Positions 25,142 through 34,565 are shown, counted from the first letter of the stretch. The stretch: DNA of 48,277 nucleotides from Brevibacillus daliensis (GCF_021245735.1 NZ_JAJISB010000005.1:1-48277), one strand, 5' to 3'. Notes: generated from the letters alone by a model not told the origin. Made by a program: numbers and translations.

Positions 25142-26137
25142 ATGTCAATTGGTTATCGCACAATTAAAACAGCTATTGGAGCTGGACTGGCTATTTTCAT
25201 CGCAGAACTGATGGGATTGGAGTTCTATGCGTCTGCGGGAACGCTTGCTATTCTATCTATTCAAGTGACCAGAAAAACCTCCCTAACTGCAGCAGCGTCA
25301 CGTCTAATCTCCTGTATTGGTGCTATTCTGTTTAGCTTTGTTTTTTTCAGCATCATTGGATTTACTCCAATAACCATCACGATCATTATACTTTTGTTCA
25401 TTCCAGTACTTGTTCGTTTAAAGGCAATAGAGGGGTTTGTCACCAGCTGCGTCATAATGTTGCATATTTATCTGACACAAGATTTGAGCTTACCTTTTAT
25501 CTGGAACGAGGTTCAATTGGTAATTGTGGGTATTGGTGTAGGATTAATCATGAATCTTTACATGCCGAACAGAGACCGAGAATTGTGGGAGATTCAGCAA
25601 AAAGTGGAACAGAATTTTTCTAATATTTTACGAGAACTGGCTCAGTACATTCGTAATGGAGAAGGCGATTGGACTGGTCAAGAGATGGTAGACACCCCTG
25701 TCATGATCCAAACTGCAAAGGATATTGCGCTGACAATCGTGGAAAATAATTTACTGCGAAAGGAACCAACCATCTATCGCTATTTCGAAGTGAGGGAGAA
25801 GCAGTTTGAGATATTGGAACGCATGTTACCAGTAGTATCTTCTCTATCCTTGCAAGTTCCTCAGGCTAAGCAGATTGCAGATTTTATGGATGAGTTAAGT
25901 ACTCATATTCATCCCGGAAATACCTCTTATGTGTATCTAGATGGTATTCGGGAAATCAGGAATATGGTTCGGCTAGAAGAGTTACCTAAAACACGGGAAG
26001 AGTTCGAGGTGCGAGCATCCTTGTTTTTCCTGTTAAGTGAAATAGAACAATACCTTCTATTAAAACATAACTACATCAAATCAGAACGAGAAGAGGCTAA
26101 AATATTGCAACGCCATCGGAAAGGCTCCTCTTCGTAA
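25142..26137 (+). CDS. aromatic acid exporter family membrane protein (YqjA-like)
   Basis: About 331 residues. Four or five membrane segments occupy the first 145 residues (IKTAIGAGLAIFIAELMGL, a Thr/Ser-rich turn RKTSLTAAASRLISC, then long Ile/Val helices). A soluble helical C-terminal domain (about 150-331) begins MPNRDRELWEIQQKVEQNF. This two-part layout is that of the Gram-positive aromatic acid exporter family with its C-terminal domain (B. subtilis YqjA type). The substrate is unproven. ATG 25142 has GGAAGGGAG eight bases before it; the open frame extends upstream into the terminator, so a longer form is unlikely. Confidence 0.85.
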   Translation: MSIGYRTIKTAIGAGLAIFIAELMGLEFYASAGTLAILSIQVTRKTSLTAAASRLISCIGAILFSFVFFSIIGFTPITITIIILLFIPVLVRLKAIEGFVTSCVIMLHIYLTQDLSLPFIWNEVQLVIVGIGVGLIMNLYMPNRDRELWEIQQKVEQNFSNILRELAQYIRNGEGDWTGQEMVDTPVMIQTAKDIALTIVENNLLRKEPTIYRYFEVREKQFEILERMLPVVSSLSLQVPQAKQIADFMDELSTHIHPGNTSYVYLDGIREIRNMVRLEELPKTREEFEVRASLFFLLSEIEQYLLLKHNYIKSEREEAKILQRHRKGSSS

Positions 26138-26230
26138 CCAGGACCAAAAAAACAAGCGTTTTTTTAAGCCCAATTAAACGACCGATATGCAAGGTGCAGC
26201 GTATGATGAAGAAGAATCAAAGGATTGGAA

Positions 26231-27229
26231 GTGATTCTTTTGGATCTACAGCTCTTGCGAGAAGTGGAGGATACGTATTCATTTACGATTCATGATACGG
26301 AAATTCTGCACGATACAGGTCGAACGATTGTGATACAACTAGAAACAAACGCAGGTGAGTATGTTTGTAAGCGTATTATTCTGGATGAGGTACGATTGCA
26401 ATTTATTTTGGCAGTAGAGAATCATTTGCGAGCTAAGGGGATAAGGATCCCCACCATATTGCCAACCAGAGATAATAAAAGTTATTTCACGTGGGATGGA
26501 CAATATTATCTGCTTCAAGAATATATTCCGGAAGAACCTGGTCTGGATACTGACAAGGGGAAGACAGATCTGCGTGATTTGCTGGATAGAGCAGCGCTTC
26601 TTGGAGATATCCATACAGCCTCATATGGTTTTTCTACTCCAATGAGTGGATTATATAATGGGGTACTAAAGTGGGATGATCAATACGAGTCATGGGTGCG
26701 ATATCTAAAAAAATGGATGGAACAGAATAGTAAGAGTTCTTCAGAGCAAAAACAAATAATATGTGAGTACTTGCCTTATTTTCAAGGCGTAGGCAAACTG
26801 GTCCAAAAGGTATTGAACGCTTCAAGCTATTATCAAAGCTGGAAATACAGACCGCTTTCAGAGCAATGGGTTTGTCATGGGGATTATCACCGGGGAAATG
26901 TGTGGAAACGTAACTCTCAATATTGGGTGATCGATTGGGAGTTTACTAGACATGACTTTCCATCCCGTGATGTGGAGCGTCTGGTTAACCTGATGGTAAA
27001 AAAGCTGAATACCTGGAACAATAAGGCCTTTGATCAGTTAATTCACTCCTATTTAAATCATAATCCACTAAAGGGTGAAGAACGCTGGTTACTTTATCAA
27101 GACCTGACATTTCCACATGGGGTGCGACGCTTGCTAAAGCACAATTTATATCGAAAAATGTCTGCTTCACAGATTGAAAAATTATTGGAACGAGAGTACG
27201 AACGAAGTGAACAGCTACTTCATATGTAG
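26231..27229 (+). CDS. CotS-like spore coat kinase / aminoglycoside phosphotransferase fold
   Basis: About 332 residues with a protein-kinase-like APH fold. The catalytic loop CHGDYHRGNVW (about 218) and metal-binding VIDWEFTRHDFP (about 236) are both intact. The N-lobe has YVCKRI as the likely ATP-binding Lys. Its closest look is to CotS/YutH-type proteins, several of which sit in the spore coat. Aminoglycoside or choline kinase activity is less likely. The best start is GTG 26231, six bases after AAAGGA; TTG 26225 touches that site. The gene stands alone. Confidence 0.8.
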   Translation: MILLDLQLLREVEDTYSFTIHDTEILHDTGRTIVIQLETNAGEYVCKRIILDEVRLQFILAVENHLRAKGIRIPTILPTRDNKSYFTWDGQYYLLQEYIPEEPGLDTDKGKTDLRDLLDRAALLGDIHTASYGFSTPMSGLYNGVLKWDDQYESWVRYLKKWMEQNSKSSSEQKQIICEYLPYFQGVGKLVQKVLNASSYYQSWKYRPLSEQWVCHGDYHRGNVWKRNSQYWVIDWEFTRHDFPSRDVERLVNLMVKKLNTWNNKAFDQLIHSYLNHNPLKGEERWLLYQDLTFPHGVRRLLKHNLYRKMSASQIEKLLEREYERSEQLLHM

Positions 27230-27278
27230 GTAGAGGGAATGGAAGAACAGATCGCTATGAAAAGTATCTGGAAAATAT

Positions 27279-27323
27279 AAAATAGCGTACAGGAACTGAA
27301 TGGAGCTTCCTGCACGCTATTTT
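27279..27323. terminator. bidirectional intrinsic terminator
   Basis: AAAATAGCGTACAGGAA pairs with TTCCTGCACGCTATTTT (one mismatch), with an 11-base loop, between convergent genes. Confidence 0.88.
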
Positions 27324-27338
27324 ATTCCCATCACTTTT

Positions 27339-27962
27339 CTACATATCCTTGTTCCTATAGATTTTATACGAAATAAGATAAGAGAGAACGATGCAAAGTA
27401 CAAGGAATAGAGGTGATAGTTTTACCAAAAGAAAGAACTGTTCTTCTGTAGGCATCGGAACCCCAAACCGATTTAGGACAAATGCGATAAAAGTAGGAAT
27501 GGCAAATATGGCAATCATCATGACTCTACTTCTCTCAACTCCGAACTTATAAACCAATGGGAGCATGATACAAACAAAGAGAATCGCTATTCCAAATAAG
27601 ACGTAGGAGACAAGGAGCTGTTCACTGATGGAGCTGGTATCTTTGAAGAGTACCATAAGAGCACCAAATACCACAGAGAAAAGCGTACCCATAACAGCTA
27701 AGAGTATGGATAACAAATATTTGCTTACGACCATCTCTTTCTTGGTAACAGGCATGGATAGGGCAAAGGTATCCCATTTTGCCAAATCGTCGTAGGAGAA
27801 TGAGGTAATGCTCACCATAGTAAAGAGTAAAACAACCATACCACTGAGAAAACTGGGATCCACCATGCTGTATGCCAGCAATCCATAAAAGACTAAAATA
27901 AATAGGGTCGTGCGAAACGTCTTACGCAAGTTTAAAATGTCCTTGATCAAAAGACCTTTCAT
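27339..27962 (-). CDS. ABC-2 type transporter permease
   Basis: A 207-residue membrane protein with six hydrophobic segments. The opening MKGLLIKDILNLRKTFR and the SFSYDDLAKWDTFALSMPVT region are typical of small ABC-2 permeases paired with GntR/YtrA-type operons. It should form the channel for the ATPase encoded just before it, whose stop it overlaps by ATGA. The substrate is unknown; relatives respond to cell-wall-active antibiotics. It is last in the operon. Confidence 0.88.
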   Translation of the reverse strand: MKGLLIKDILNLRKTFRTTLFILVFYGLLAYSMVDPSFLSGMVVLLFTMVSITSFSYDDLAKWDTFALSMPVTKKEMVVSKYLLSILLAVMGTLFSVVFGALMVLFKDTSSISEQLLVSYVLFGIAILFVCIMLPLVYKFGVERSRVMMIAIFAIPTFIAFVLNRFGVPMPTEEQFFLLVKLSPLFLVLCIVLSYLISYKIYRNKDM

Positions 27963-28819
27963 TGTTCCTCACCTCTTACATGAAATAATATAATTTCCTC
28001 GATGTTTGTGTGGTCAATGACAAAGCCACGGTATTTCTTTTCCATCTCTTTCTTGTCTCTCACAAGAACCTCGTAACCAAACTGACCCTTTCGGTATCCG
28101 ACTATATCTGACTTGCTAATCTTTTTGAAATCCTCAATGCCGCACTTCATAATCCCATACTCATAGATCAGCTCATCCTTAGACTCACTGAATACAATCT
28201 TTCCGTCATGAATGAAAGTAATATAATCTGCAATCTTTTCCAGATCGCTCGTTATATGGGACGAAAGAAGAATGGACCGTTCTTCATCTTGAATAAAATC
28301 AAGGAGAATATCCAGGATTTCATTTCGAACAATAGGATCGAGCCCACTCGTTGCCTCATCTAATAGTAATAACTTGGGATGATGGGAGAGGGCAGTAGCA
28401 ATGGATAACTTCATTTTCATGCCCTTTGAATATTCTTTTACTGTTTTATTAAGTGGTAGCTTAAATGTTTTGAGATAGTTGGTAAAGAGAGCATCGTCCC
28501 AATTTTGAAAGATGTTACGCATGATTTTTGCGATATCATCAGGACGCAAATGATCATGGAAATGGCTATTATCAAAAACGACACCGATTTGTTCTTTGAT
28601 CTGTTTTTCATCTTTCATGTGGTCAAGCCCAAACATTTTAACTTGCCCACTATTCTTATTAATGAGGTTCAATATTAACTTAATTGTGGTTGTTTTTCCT
28701 GCTCCATTTTCCCCTACGAATCCCATAATGCTTCCTTTGGGCAATTGAAAGCTAACATCTTCAAGAGAAAAGGTATCAAATTGTTTAGATAGGTGGTTTA
28801 CTTCCAGGACTGTTTCCAT
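27959..28819 (-). CDS. ABC transporter ATP-binding protein
   Basis: A 286-residue ATPase. The Walker A GENGAGKTTTIKLI (about 36), a signature region reading KEYSKGMKMKLSIATAL (about 134) and Walker B LLLLDEATSGLDP (about 156) are complete. The signature YSKGMKMK is the relaxed form usual in this exporter class. A 60-residue C-terminal extension follows. It would energise the small permease. The gene starts three bases after the GntR gene ends. Confidence 0.92.
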   Translation of the reverse strand: METVLEVNHLSKQFDTFSLEDVSFQLPKGSIMGFVGENGAGKTTTIKLILNLINKNSGQVKMFGLDHMKDEKQIKEQIGVVFDNSHFHDHLRPDDIAKIMRNIFQNWDDALFTNYLKTFKLPLNKTVKEYSKGMKMKLSIATALSHHPKLLLLDEATSGLDPIVRNEILDILLDFIQDEERSILLSSHITSDLEKIADYITFIHDGKIVFSESKDELIYEYGIMKCGIEDFKKISKSDIVGYRKGQFGYEVLVRDKKEMEKKYRGFVIDHTNIEEIILFHVRGEEQ

Positions 28820-28821
28820 TT

Positions 28822-29196
28822 TTACTCCTCCTCATAAAGCATCGATAACATCTCGTGTAGATCCAAAAGGGTAATGCCGCTACTTTTTGCAACATGGACA
28901 GCCTTTTGCAGATGTTCTTCTGTTATTCGCAGCTGTTCTTCCTTGATCAATTCCATGTTTCTATTAGCTACGAAGCTTCCTTTTCCCATTACGGTTTCAA
29001 TAAAGCCATCTCTTTCTAAATCTTCATAGGCACGCTTCGTGGTTATTACGCTTACCCGCAGTTCTTTTGCTAACAGGCGCATGGAGGGAAGAGCAGCTCC
29101 TTCCAGGAGTGTTCCAGAGATAATATGATTTTTTATTTGAGATGATATTTGTTCATATATTGGTTTACCGCTTGAATTACTGATAATGATATCCAT
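28822..29196 (-). CDS. GntR family regulator, YtrA subgroup
   Basis: A 124-residue repressor. The winged helix covers about residues 10-75 (PIYEQISSQIKNHIISGTLL, LPSMRLLAKELRVSVITTKR, YEDLERDGFIETVMGKGSFV). Only a short helical C-terminal dimerisation tail follows, as in YtrA/YhcF types that have no large ligand domain. It precedes the ATPase and permease genes and probably represses them. A 31-bp palindrome covers its promoter. In B. subtilis such operons are induced by peptide antibiotics that bind lipid II; that is analogy only. Confidence 0.92.
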   Translation of the reverse strand: MDIIISNSSGKPIYEQISSQIKNHIISGTLLEGAALPSMRLLAKELRVSVITTKRAYEDLERDGFIETVMGKGSFVANRNMELIKEEQLRITEEHLQKAVHVAKSSGITLLDLHEMLSMLYEEE

Positions 29197-29214
29197 GGAA
29201 ATACCTCTCAGGTC

Positions 29215-29247
29215 ATTATATTGTATATATACTATATATACAATATA
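29215..29247 (-). promoter_or_regulatory. promoter fully covered by a GntR-type palindrome
   Basis: On the minus strand: TTGTAT (29238-29243), a 17-base spacer, TATAAT (29215-29220). The segment 29217-29247 is a 31-bp palindrome, perfect but for its centre base at 29232, with TTGTATATATA arms. The regulator encoded downstream is the obvious candidate to bind it. Confidence 0.82.
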
Positions 29248-29440
29248 TCAGGTTGATAATTTCTAGTCAATGTAACACAAGGAGAAAAAACATTTCCCCT
29301 TTTTATTCAGATTATTTACAATATACTTTTAATTCTGGTAATATGGAATCAATCGTAAACGAGCCTACGATCATAAAAAGCTTCCCTTTTTATATCTCGT
29401 GTAGCTCGGTCTATTACGCAAGTGAAGTGAGGTTAGACAT

Positions 29441-29776
29441 TTGTTTAACACAGATACCGTTTATATCATTGGTGATGCCCAGGCGTCCAACAATAATCCT
29501 ATCACGCAACAATTCAATTCATTCTTCATCGGCTTGGTGATCGATACCACTAACCATAAGATCATCGATGCCGGATGTTCAGCCACAATTTTGATAACCT
29601 CTGATTTTGTAAAGAGTTTATTCCTCAATCACAACATGTTCGACAACGAGACCATTGAGAATGAAATACGGTTACGTTATTTTGGTTCATCCCAAAAAGC
29701 CTTAGTGGTTGCATTTAAAGATGCCCAAAAAAAATATAAGGGGGCTCTACAAACAAGAGGACAACTACAAAATTGA
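29441..29776 (+). CDS. DUF3870 family protein
   Basis: A 111-residue cytosolic protein matching the DUF3870 pattern: VYIIGDAQASNNNPITQQF, then FFIGLVIDTTNHKIIDAGCS, SDFVKSLFLN and RYFGSSQKALVVAFKDAQKK. Its function is unknown. The start is TTG 29441, eight bases after GAGG; no ATG is available before the conserved region. It lies upstream of the peptide importer genes on the same strand but is separated from them by a terminator hairpin. Confidence 0.8.
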   Translation: MFNTDTVYIIGDAQASNNNPITQQFNSFFIGLVIDTTNHKIIDAGCSATILITSDFVKSLFLNHNMFDNETIENEIRLRYFGSSQKALVVAFKDAQKKYKGALQTRGQLQN

Positions 29777-29830
29777 GCTTTGAGAAGCTGCTTTATTTAT
29801 TCGTATGGTTACCATACACGTAAGTAAAAT

Positions 29831-29879
29831 CCAGCAAATGAACTATGGAGAATCCTTAGGGTCATTTACTGGTTTTTTT
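29831..29879 (+). terminator. terminator or attenuator between the DUF3870 gene and oppB
   Basis: CCAG-C-AAATGA pairs with TCATTT-A-CTGG, followed by seven T residues. It ends only 48 bases before the oppB start codon. There is little room for a separate promoter after it, so it may act as an attenuator for the opp operon. Confidence 0.7.
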
Positions 29880-29926
29880 CGTATAAAGAAAAAATTTGAA
29901 AGATACAACGAGAGGGGGCAAAAATA

Positions 29927-30859
29927 TTGGGAGTTTATATTTTAAAACGTTTTTTATCGATGATCATTACACTTTGGGTCATTACTACGGTTACGTTTTT
30001 TCTCATGCATGCTGTTCCAGGTTCACCTTTTGACCGAGATGGGACGAAGATGAGTGAAGCGGTCTTGCATAATCTGAATGCTTTGTATCATCTGGACGAA
30101 CCCATACATATTCAATATTTTTCATATTTAACTTCCTTAGTTCAGTTTGATTTGGGCCCATCCATTTTTTATTCGCCTCAAACGGTGAACACGATGATTG
30201 AGCGAGCATTCCCTGTATCTGCTCAGCTTGGATTCGTTGCCATTTTTATTTCTATAATTTGCGGTATCGGACTTGGGGTCGTAGCTGCCCTTCGCCACAA
30301 TAAAGCGATTGATTATTTTGCGATGTTTTTTGCCGTATTGGGTTTAGCTGTTCCCAACTTTGTTATGGCAACAGTTTTGATCAAGTACGTAGCTGTTGAA
30401 TGGCAGTTGTTGCCTCCAGCAACATGGGGAACATGGAAGCACATAATACTTCCAGCATTAGCACTCTCCTTTGGACCAACTGCTATTATTGCACGTCTTA
30501 CCCGTTCCAATATGCTGGAGGTACTGACGCAGGATTATATTGAGACAGCGAGGGCAAAAGGGTTATCGCCATTTGTTATCGTGGTCAAACATGCTTTGCG
30601 CAATGCGTTGTTACCTGTCATCACCTTGATTGGAGCGTTGGTAGCTAACGTTCTAACAGGTAGTTTTGTTATCGAGAAGATTTTTGCCATACCAGGTATG
30701 GGGAAATATTTCGTTGATAGCATTAATAATCGTGACTATACCGTAATCATGGGAACAACCGTTTTTTACAGCATGCTCTTGATCTTTATGATGTTCGTGG
30801 TTGATGTCTTATATGGCATCGTCGACCCGCGGATCAAGCTGCACAAGAAGGAGGGATAA
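29927..30859 (+). CDS. oppB: oligopeptide/dipeptide ABC transporter permease, B subunit
   Basis: A 310-residue membrane protein with six segments. The start is the usual LKRFLSMIITLWVITTVTFF. The EAA-loop motif is in EVLTQDYIETARAKGLSPF, with KHALRNALLPVITLIG after it; this contacts the ATPases. It pairs with the C permease to form the pore. The start is TTG with AGGGGG eight bases before. Peptide or nickel specificity cannot be told from the permease; the peptide-type binding protein in the operon favours peptides. Confidence 0.95.
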   Translation: MGVYILKRFLSMIITLWVITTVTFFLMHAVPGSPFDRDGTKMSEAVLHNLNALYHLDEPIHIQYFSYLTSLVQFDLGPSIFYSPQTVNTMIERAFPVSAQLGFVAIFISIICGIGLGVVAALRHNKAIDYFAMFFAVLGLAVPNFVMATVLIKYVAVEWQLLPPATWGTWKHIILPALALSFGPTAIIARLTRSNMLEVLTQDYIETARAKGLSPFVIVVKHALRNALLPVITLIGALVANVLTGSFVIEKIFAIPGMGKYFVDSINNRDYTVIMGTTVFYSMLLIFMMFVVDVLYGIVDPRIKLHKKEG

Positions 30860-30861
30860 GG

Positions 30862-31779
30862 GTGGCGGTTGCAAATGATTTATTTGTCCCAATGAAAAAA
30901 GAGGGCGTACATACGGATGAAATCGTTCGTCCTAAACTTTCTTTTGGTCAGGAAGCATGGAGAAGATTGAAGAAAAACAAGTTAGCAATGGCCGGTTTGA
31001 TCATTATTCTTTTGATGGCTCTAGGCTCTATGGTTGGGCCTTTTATGACCGATTATTCCTATTCTAAACAAGCGCTCATAAACTCCAATCAGGCACCTAG
31101 TGCCGAGCATTGGTTCGGTACGGATGATTTGGGGAGAGATATGTTCGCCCGGATTTGGGCAGGAGCGAAGATCTCATTATTTATCGGCTTGGTGGCAACG
31201 TTAATTGACGTAGTAATTGGCATCATTTATGGCGGTTTTGCCGGTTATCTGGGAGGACGCATCGATAATTTCATGATGAGGATTGTTGAGATTCTGTATG
31301 GAATTCCTTATCTATTAATGGTCATTCTACTGATGGTTGTAATGGGGCCAGGTCTTCTTACGATTATCGTTGCCTTAAGTGCTACAGGTTGGATTGGTAT
31401 GGCGAGGACTGTTCGCGGACAGGTGTTATCGCTTAAAACCTCAGAATACGTTCTGGCAGCTCGTACAATGGGAGCAAAAGCGGGCTATATTATCTGGCGT
31501 CATCTTCTTCCTAACACGCTAGGTATTATCATCGTACATCTTACGTTCTCTGTTCCGTCAGCAATTTTTGCTGAAGCATTCCTCAGTTTTCTAGGTCTAG
31601 GTGTACAACCACCGTTGGCAAGTTGGGGTGTAATGGCAAATGATGGCTTGTCTACGATCCTTTCGGGGCATTGGTGGCGACTGTTTTATCCTGCCTTCTT
31701 TATTTCAATAACGATGCTTGCCTTTAATATGCTGGGCGATGGGTTGCGTGATGCACTCGATCCAAAGCAGAGGAGGTAG
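30862..31779 (+). CDS. oppC: oligopeptide/dipeptide ABC transporter permease, C subunit
   Basis: A 305-residue membrane protein. The N-terminal cytoplasmic stretch ends in WRRLKKNKLAMAGLIIILLM, typical of OppC/DppC. HWFGTDDLGRDMFARIWAGA and the EAA loop near EYVLAARTMGAKAGYIIWRH are conserved. It starts with GTG two bases after oppB; AAGGAGGG lies inside the oppB end. It partners OppB and the two ATPases. Confidence 0.95.
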   Translation: MAVANDLFVPMKKEGVHTDEIVRPKLSFGQEAWRRLKKNKLAMAGLIIILLMALGSMVGPFMTDYSYSKQALINSNQAPSAEHWFGTDDLGRDMFARIWAGAKISLFIGLVATLIDVVIGIIYGGFAGYLGGRIDNFMMRIVEILYGIPYLLMVILLMVVMGPGLLTIIVALSATGWIGMARTVRGQVLSLKTSEYVLAARTMGAKAGYIIWRHLLPNTLGIIIVHLTFSVPSAIFAEAFLSFLGLGVQPPLASWGVMANDGLSTILSGHWWRLFYPAFFISITMLAFNMLGDGLRDALDPKQRR

Positions 31780-31785
31780 AGAAAA

Positions 31786-32802
31786 ATGGACCCATTATTA
31801 CAACTTCAAAATGTGCACGTTACGTTTCAAACGACTGGTGGCACGGTACAGGCAGTGCGTGGGGTTGATTTTACGCTGAATAAAGGGGAGACGCTGGCAA
31901 TCGTAGGTGAATCCGGTTGTGGAAAAAGCGTAACTGCTCGCAGTATCATGCGACTAATTCCAGAACATTCAGGTAAAATCTCGCAAGGTAGCATCAAGCT
32001 AGAAGGAAAAGAACTACTAAACCTAACGGAAAAGCAGATGAGGGAGATACGTGGATCACGCATTGCCATGATATTTCAGGATGCGATGACTGCACTTAAC
32101 CCTACCATCTCCATAGGGGAGCAGATAAAAGAAGGAATCATAAGACACCGTAAGATTTCTAGAAGTGAAGCCAAAAAACAGGCGATTGAGATGCTTACTC
32201 TCGTGGGAATCTCTAATCCGGAAAGACGATTAAAGCAGTATTTACATGAATTTAGTGGTGGAATGAGACAACGGATTATGATTGCCATTGCATTGGTATG
32301 TCAGCCTTCCGTTATTGTGGCAGATGAACCAACAACTGCTCTCGATGTAACGATTCAGGCTCAGATTATCCAGTTGTTTAAAGATATCCAGTGGAAGACA
32401 GGCGTATCTATCATCATCATCACCCATGATCTGGGTGTGGTTGCCAAGATTGCAGACAAAATTGCTGTCATGTACGCGGGAAAAGTAGTGGAATCTGGTC
32501 CTGTCCGAGATATTTTTTATCGACCACAACACCCCTATACCAAGGGTTTACTAGCATCTATGCCTCGACTGGATGGTGACCGTAGCATTCCGCTTACTCC
32601 AATACCAGGCACACCGCCAGATTTATTTGCTCCGCCGGCAGGCTGTGCTTTTGCAGCCCGTTGTCCATACGCATTGGAGGTTTGTCGAGAACATCAGCCT
32701 GAAGAAACGGTAGTTGATTCACAACATATCGTAGCTTGTTGGCTGCAAGATCCGCGTGCCAAGCAGGTTTATCCTGATCTTGCTGAAGCTACAGGAACAT
32801 AA
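31786..32802 (+). CDS. oppD: oligopeptide ABC transporter ATP-binding protein, D subunit
   Basis: A 338-residue ATPase with Walker A GESGCGKSVTARS (about 39), signature HEFSGGMRQRIMIA (about 155), Walker B VIVADEPTTALDVT and switch His IITHDLGVVAKI. The C-terminal oligopeptide extension has the Cys-rich GCAFAARCPYALEVC-type motif that in relatives binds an iron-sulphur cluster. It forms a heterodimer with OppF. The start ATG follows GAGGTAGAG and is six bases after oppC. Confidence 0.95.
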   Translation: MDPLLQLQNVHVTFQTTGGTVQAVRGVDFTLNKGETLAIVGESGCGKSVTARSIMRLIPEHSGKISQGSIKLEGKELLNLTEKQMREIRGSRIAMIFQDAMTALNPTISIGEQIKEGIIRHRKISRSEAKKQAIEMLTLVGISNPERRLKQYLHEFSGGMRQRIMIAIALVCQPSVIVADEPTTALDVTIQAQIIQLFKDIQWKTGVSIIIITHDLGVVAKIADKIAVMYAGKVVESGPVRDIFYRPQHPYTKGLLASMPRLDGDRSIPLTPIPGTPPDLFAPPAGCAFAARCPYALEVCREHQPEETVVDSQHIVACWLQDPRAKQVYPDLAEATGT

Positions 32803-32891
32803 TTGGTATCCGGCATTCATTCTGCATTTGTACAATAGCTGTGCAAATGGCAGATGGATCAATAGATAAATACTTGTAAGGGGGAGAAGTA

Positions 32892-34523
32892 ATGAAAAAG
32901 GCAAGTACGATTGTTGGCAGTGCCGTATTATCCTTAGCGTTATTGCTTGCTGGCTGTTCATCTGGTGGGGCACCTACAGCAGAACCTGGAAAAGATACAC
33001 CACCGCCTACAGTAGAAGCCAAAATGTTTAATGTTAACAACGGTGTGGAACCAACTTCTTTAGATCCACCTATTGGATTTGATCAGGTTTCGTATGACAT
33101 CCTGAACAATATCATGGAAGGGATGACACGCTTAAGCAATGATCAGCAACCGGAAGCAGCGATGGCGGAAAAATGGGAAATCTCCGATGATAAACTGACT
33201 TATAAATTTACACTGCGGGATGCAAAATGGACGAATGGTGATCCGGTAAAAGCATCTGATTTCGAATATGCCTGGAAGCGTCTTATTGATCCAGCAACAG
33301 CTTCACCAGCAGGACAATTGGCTGTAGCGATTGAAGGAGCAGAAGATTTTCTCAATGGAAAAGGATCTAAAGACAAGGTAGCAATCAAGGCACTTGATGA
33401 GAAAACCCTGGAAGTAAAGCTACGTGCTCCGGCGCCATACTTCCTGCTCATGATTTCCAACCCTGCTTACTTCCCGGTTCATCAGGCAACAGTTGAGAAA
33501 GATGCAAACTGGGCAAAAGAGGCAACAACATTTGTAGGGAATGGTCCGTTCAAAATTTCTGAATGGAAACATGACAACCAATTGACGGTTGTGAAGAATG
33601 AAGATTATTGGGATGCTGCCAATATTAAACTAGCTGGTGCTACGTTCAAGATGGTAGATGATGCAAATACTATGTACCAATTGTATCAGACAGGGGAATT
33701 AGACTTGATTGGAATGCCTCCTGCTGACATGCTTGACCAGCTTTTTGCTGAGAACAAATTGAAAGTTTCTGATGGTGCAGGAACTTATTTCTATCGTTTC
33801 AATGTTACGAAAGAGCCATTTAACAATAAGAAAATTCGTCAGGCATTCGGGCTTGCAATCGATCGTCAAAAGATCGTAGACTTCGTTAACAAGCGCAAAG
33901 AAAAACCGGCTACCGGTTATGTAAATCCCGGTTTCAAAGATCCTAGCGGAAAAGATTTCCGTGAAGCTTCTGGTGAACTAGTGAAATTCGATGCTGCAAA
34001 AGCAAAAGAATTGCTGGCGGAAGGTATGAAAGAAGCAGGATATACGACACTTCCTGAAGTAACGCTCAGCTATAGCACAAGTACATCTCATCAAAAAATT
34101 GCACAAGCGCTTCAAGAAATGTTGAAAGAAAATCTGGGTGTAGAAGTGAAACTAGAGGTTATGGATAGCAAGGTGTTTGGTGCCAAACAAAAAGGGCTGG
34201 AGCTACAACTATCCCGTTCTTCCTTCTTGCCAGACTTCGGAGATCCCATTAACTATCTGGATGGATTCTTGTCAAACAACACATTTAACCGTACAGGTTG
34301 GAAAAATGCTGATTATGATAAGCTGATTCAGGATATCTACAAAGAAACAGACGAAACAAAACGTTATGATCTGATGTACCAAGCTGAAAAATTGTTGATG
34401 GATGAAGCTCCATTCACACCGCTTTATTTCTATAACAACATTTTTATGACCCAAGATAATATTGAGGGCTATTCGGTTCGCCCGCTTGGATATCTTGAAT
34501 TGAAGGGTGTTAACAAGAAATAA
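32892..34523 (+). CDS. oppA: oligopeptide-binding lipoprotein
   Basis: A 543-residue family 5 solute-binding protein. The lipobox ends LLLAGC (Cys about 22), followed by a Gly/Pro-rich linker. The core shows GVEPTSLDPPIGFDQVSYD, KWTNGDPVKASDFEYAWKRL, GNGPFKISEW and NNKKIRQAFGLAIDRQ. It captures peptides outside the membrane and delivers them to OppBC. It lies inside the operon between the D and F ATPase genes, followed by a hairpin that may lower oppF expression. It is a paralogue of the lipoprotein at 0.8-2.5 kb. Confidence 0.95.
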   Translation: MKKASTIVGSAVLSLALLLAGCSSGGAPTAEPGKDTPPPTVEAKMFNVNNGVEPTSLDPPIGFDQVSYDILNNIMEGMTRLSNDQQPEAAMAEKWEISDDKLTYKFTLRDAKWTNGDPVKASDFEYAWKRLIDPATASPAGQLAVAIEGAEDFLNGKGSKDKVAIKALDEKTLEVKLRAPAPYFLLMISNPAYFPVHQATVEKDANWAKEATTFVGNGPFKISEWKHDNQLTVVKNEDYWDAANIKLAGATFKMVDDANTMYQLYQTGELDLIGMPPADMLDQLFAENKLKVSDGAGTYFYRFNVTKEPFNNKKIRQAFGLAIDRQKIVDFVNKRKEKPATGYVNPGFKDPSGKDFREASGELVKFDAAKAKELLAEGMKEAGYTTLPEVTLSYSTSTSHQKIAQALQEMLKENLGVEVKLEVMDSKVFGAKQKGLELQLSRSSFLPDFGDPINYLDGFLSNNTFNRTGWKNADYDKLIQDIYKETDETKRYDLMYQAEKLLMDEAPFTPLYFYNNIFMTQDNIEGYSVRPLGYLELKGVNKK

Positions 34524-34565
34524 ACGATTCATCTAGTTGATGAGTAAAGTAGTACGAAAATGGAT

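Noticed and set aside
29253-29540. Open frame of 95 codons ahead of the DUF3870 gene
   Set aside because: Its sequence is low in regular protein character, it has no ribosome binding site, and it overlaps the well-supported DUF3870 gene.
29777-29926. T-box or other riboswitch before oppB
   Set aside because: A hairpin terminator is present, but there is no T-box motif and no specifier loop, and the leader is too short.
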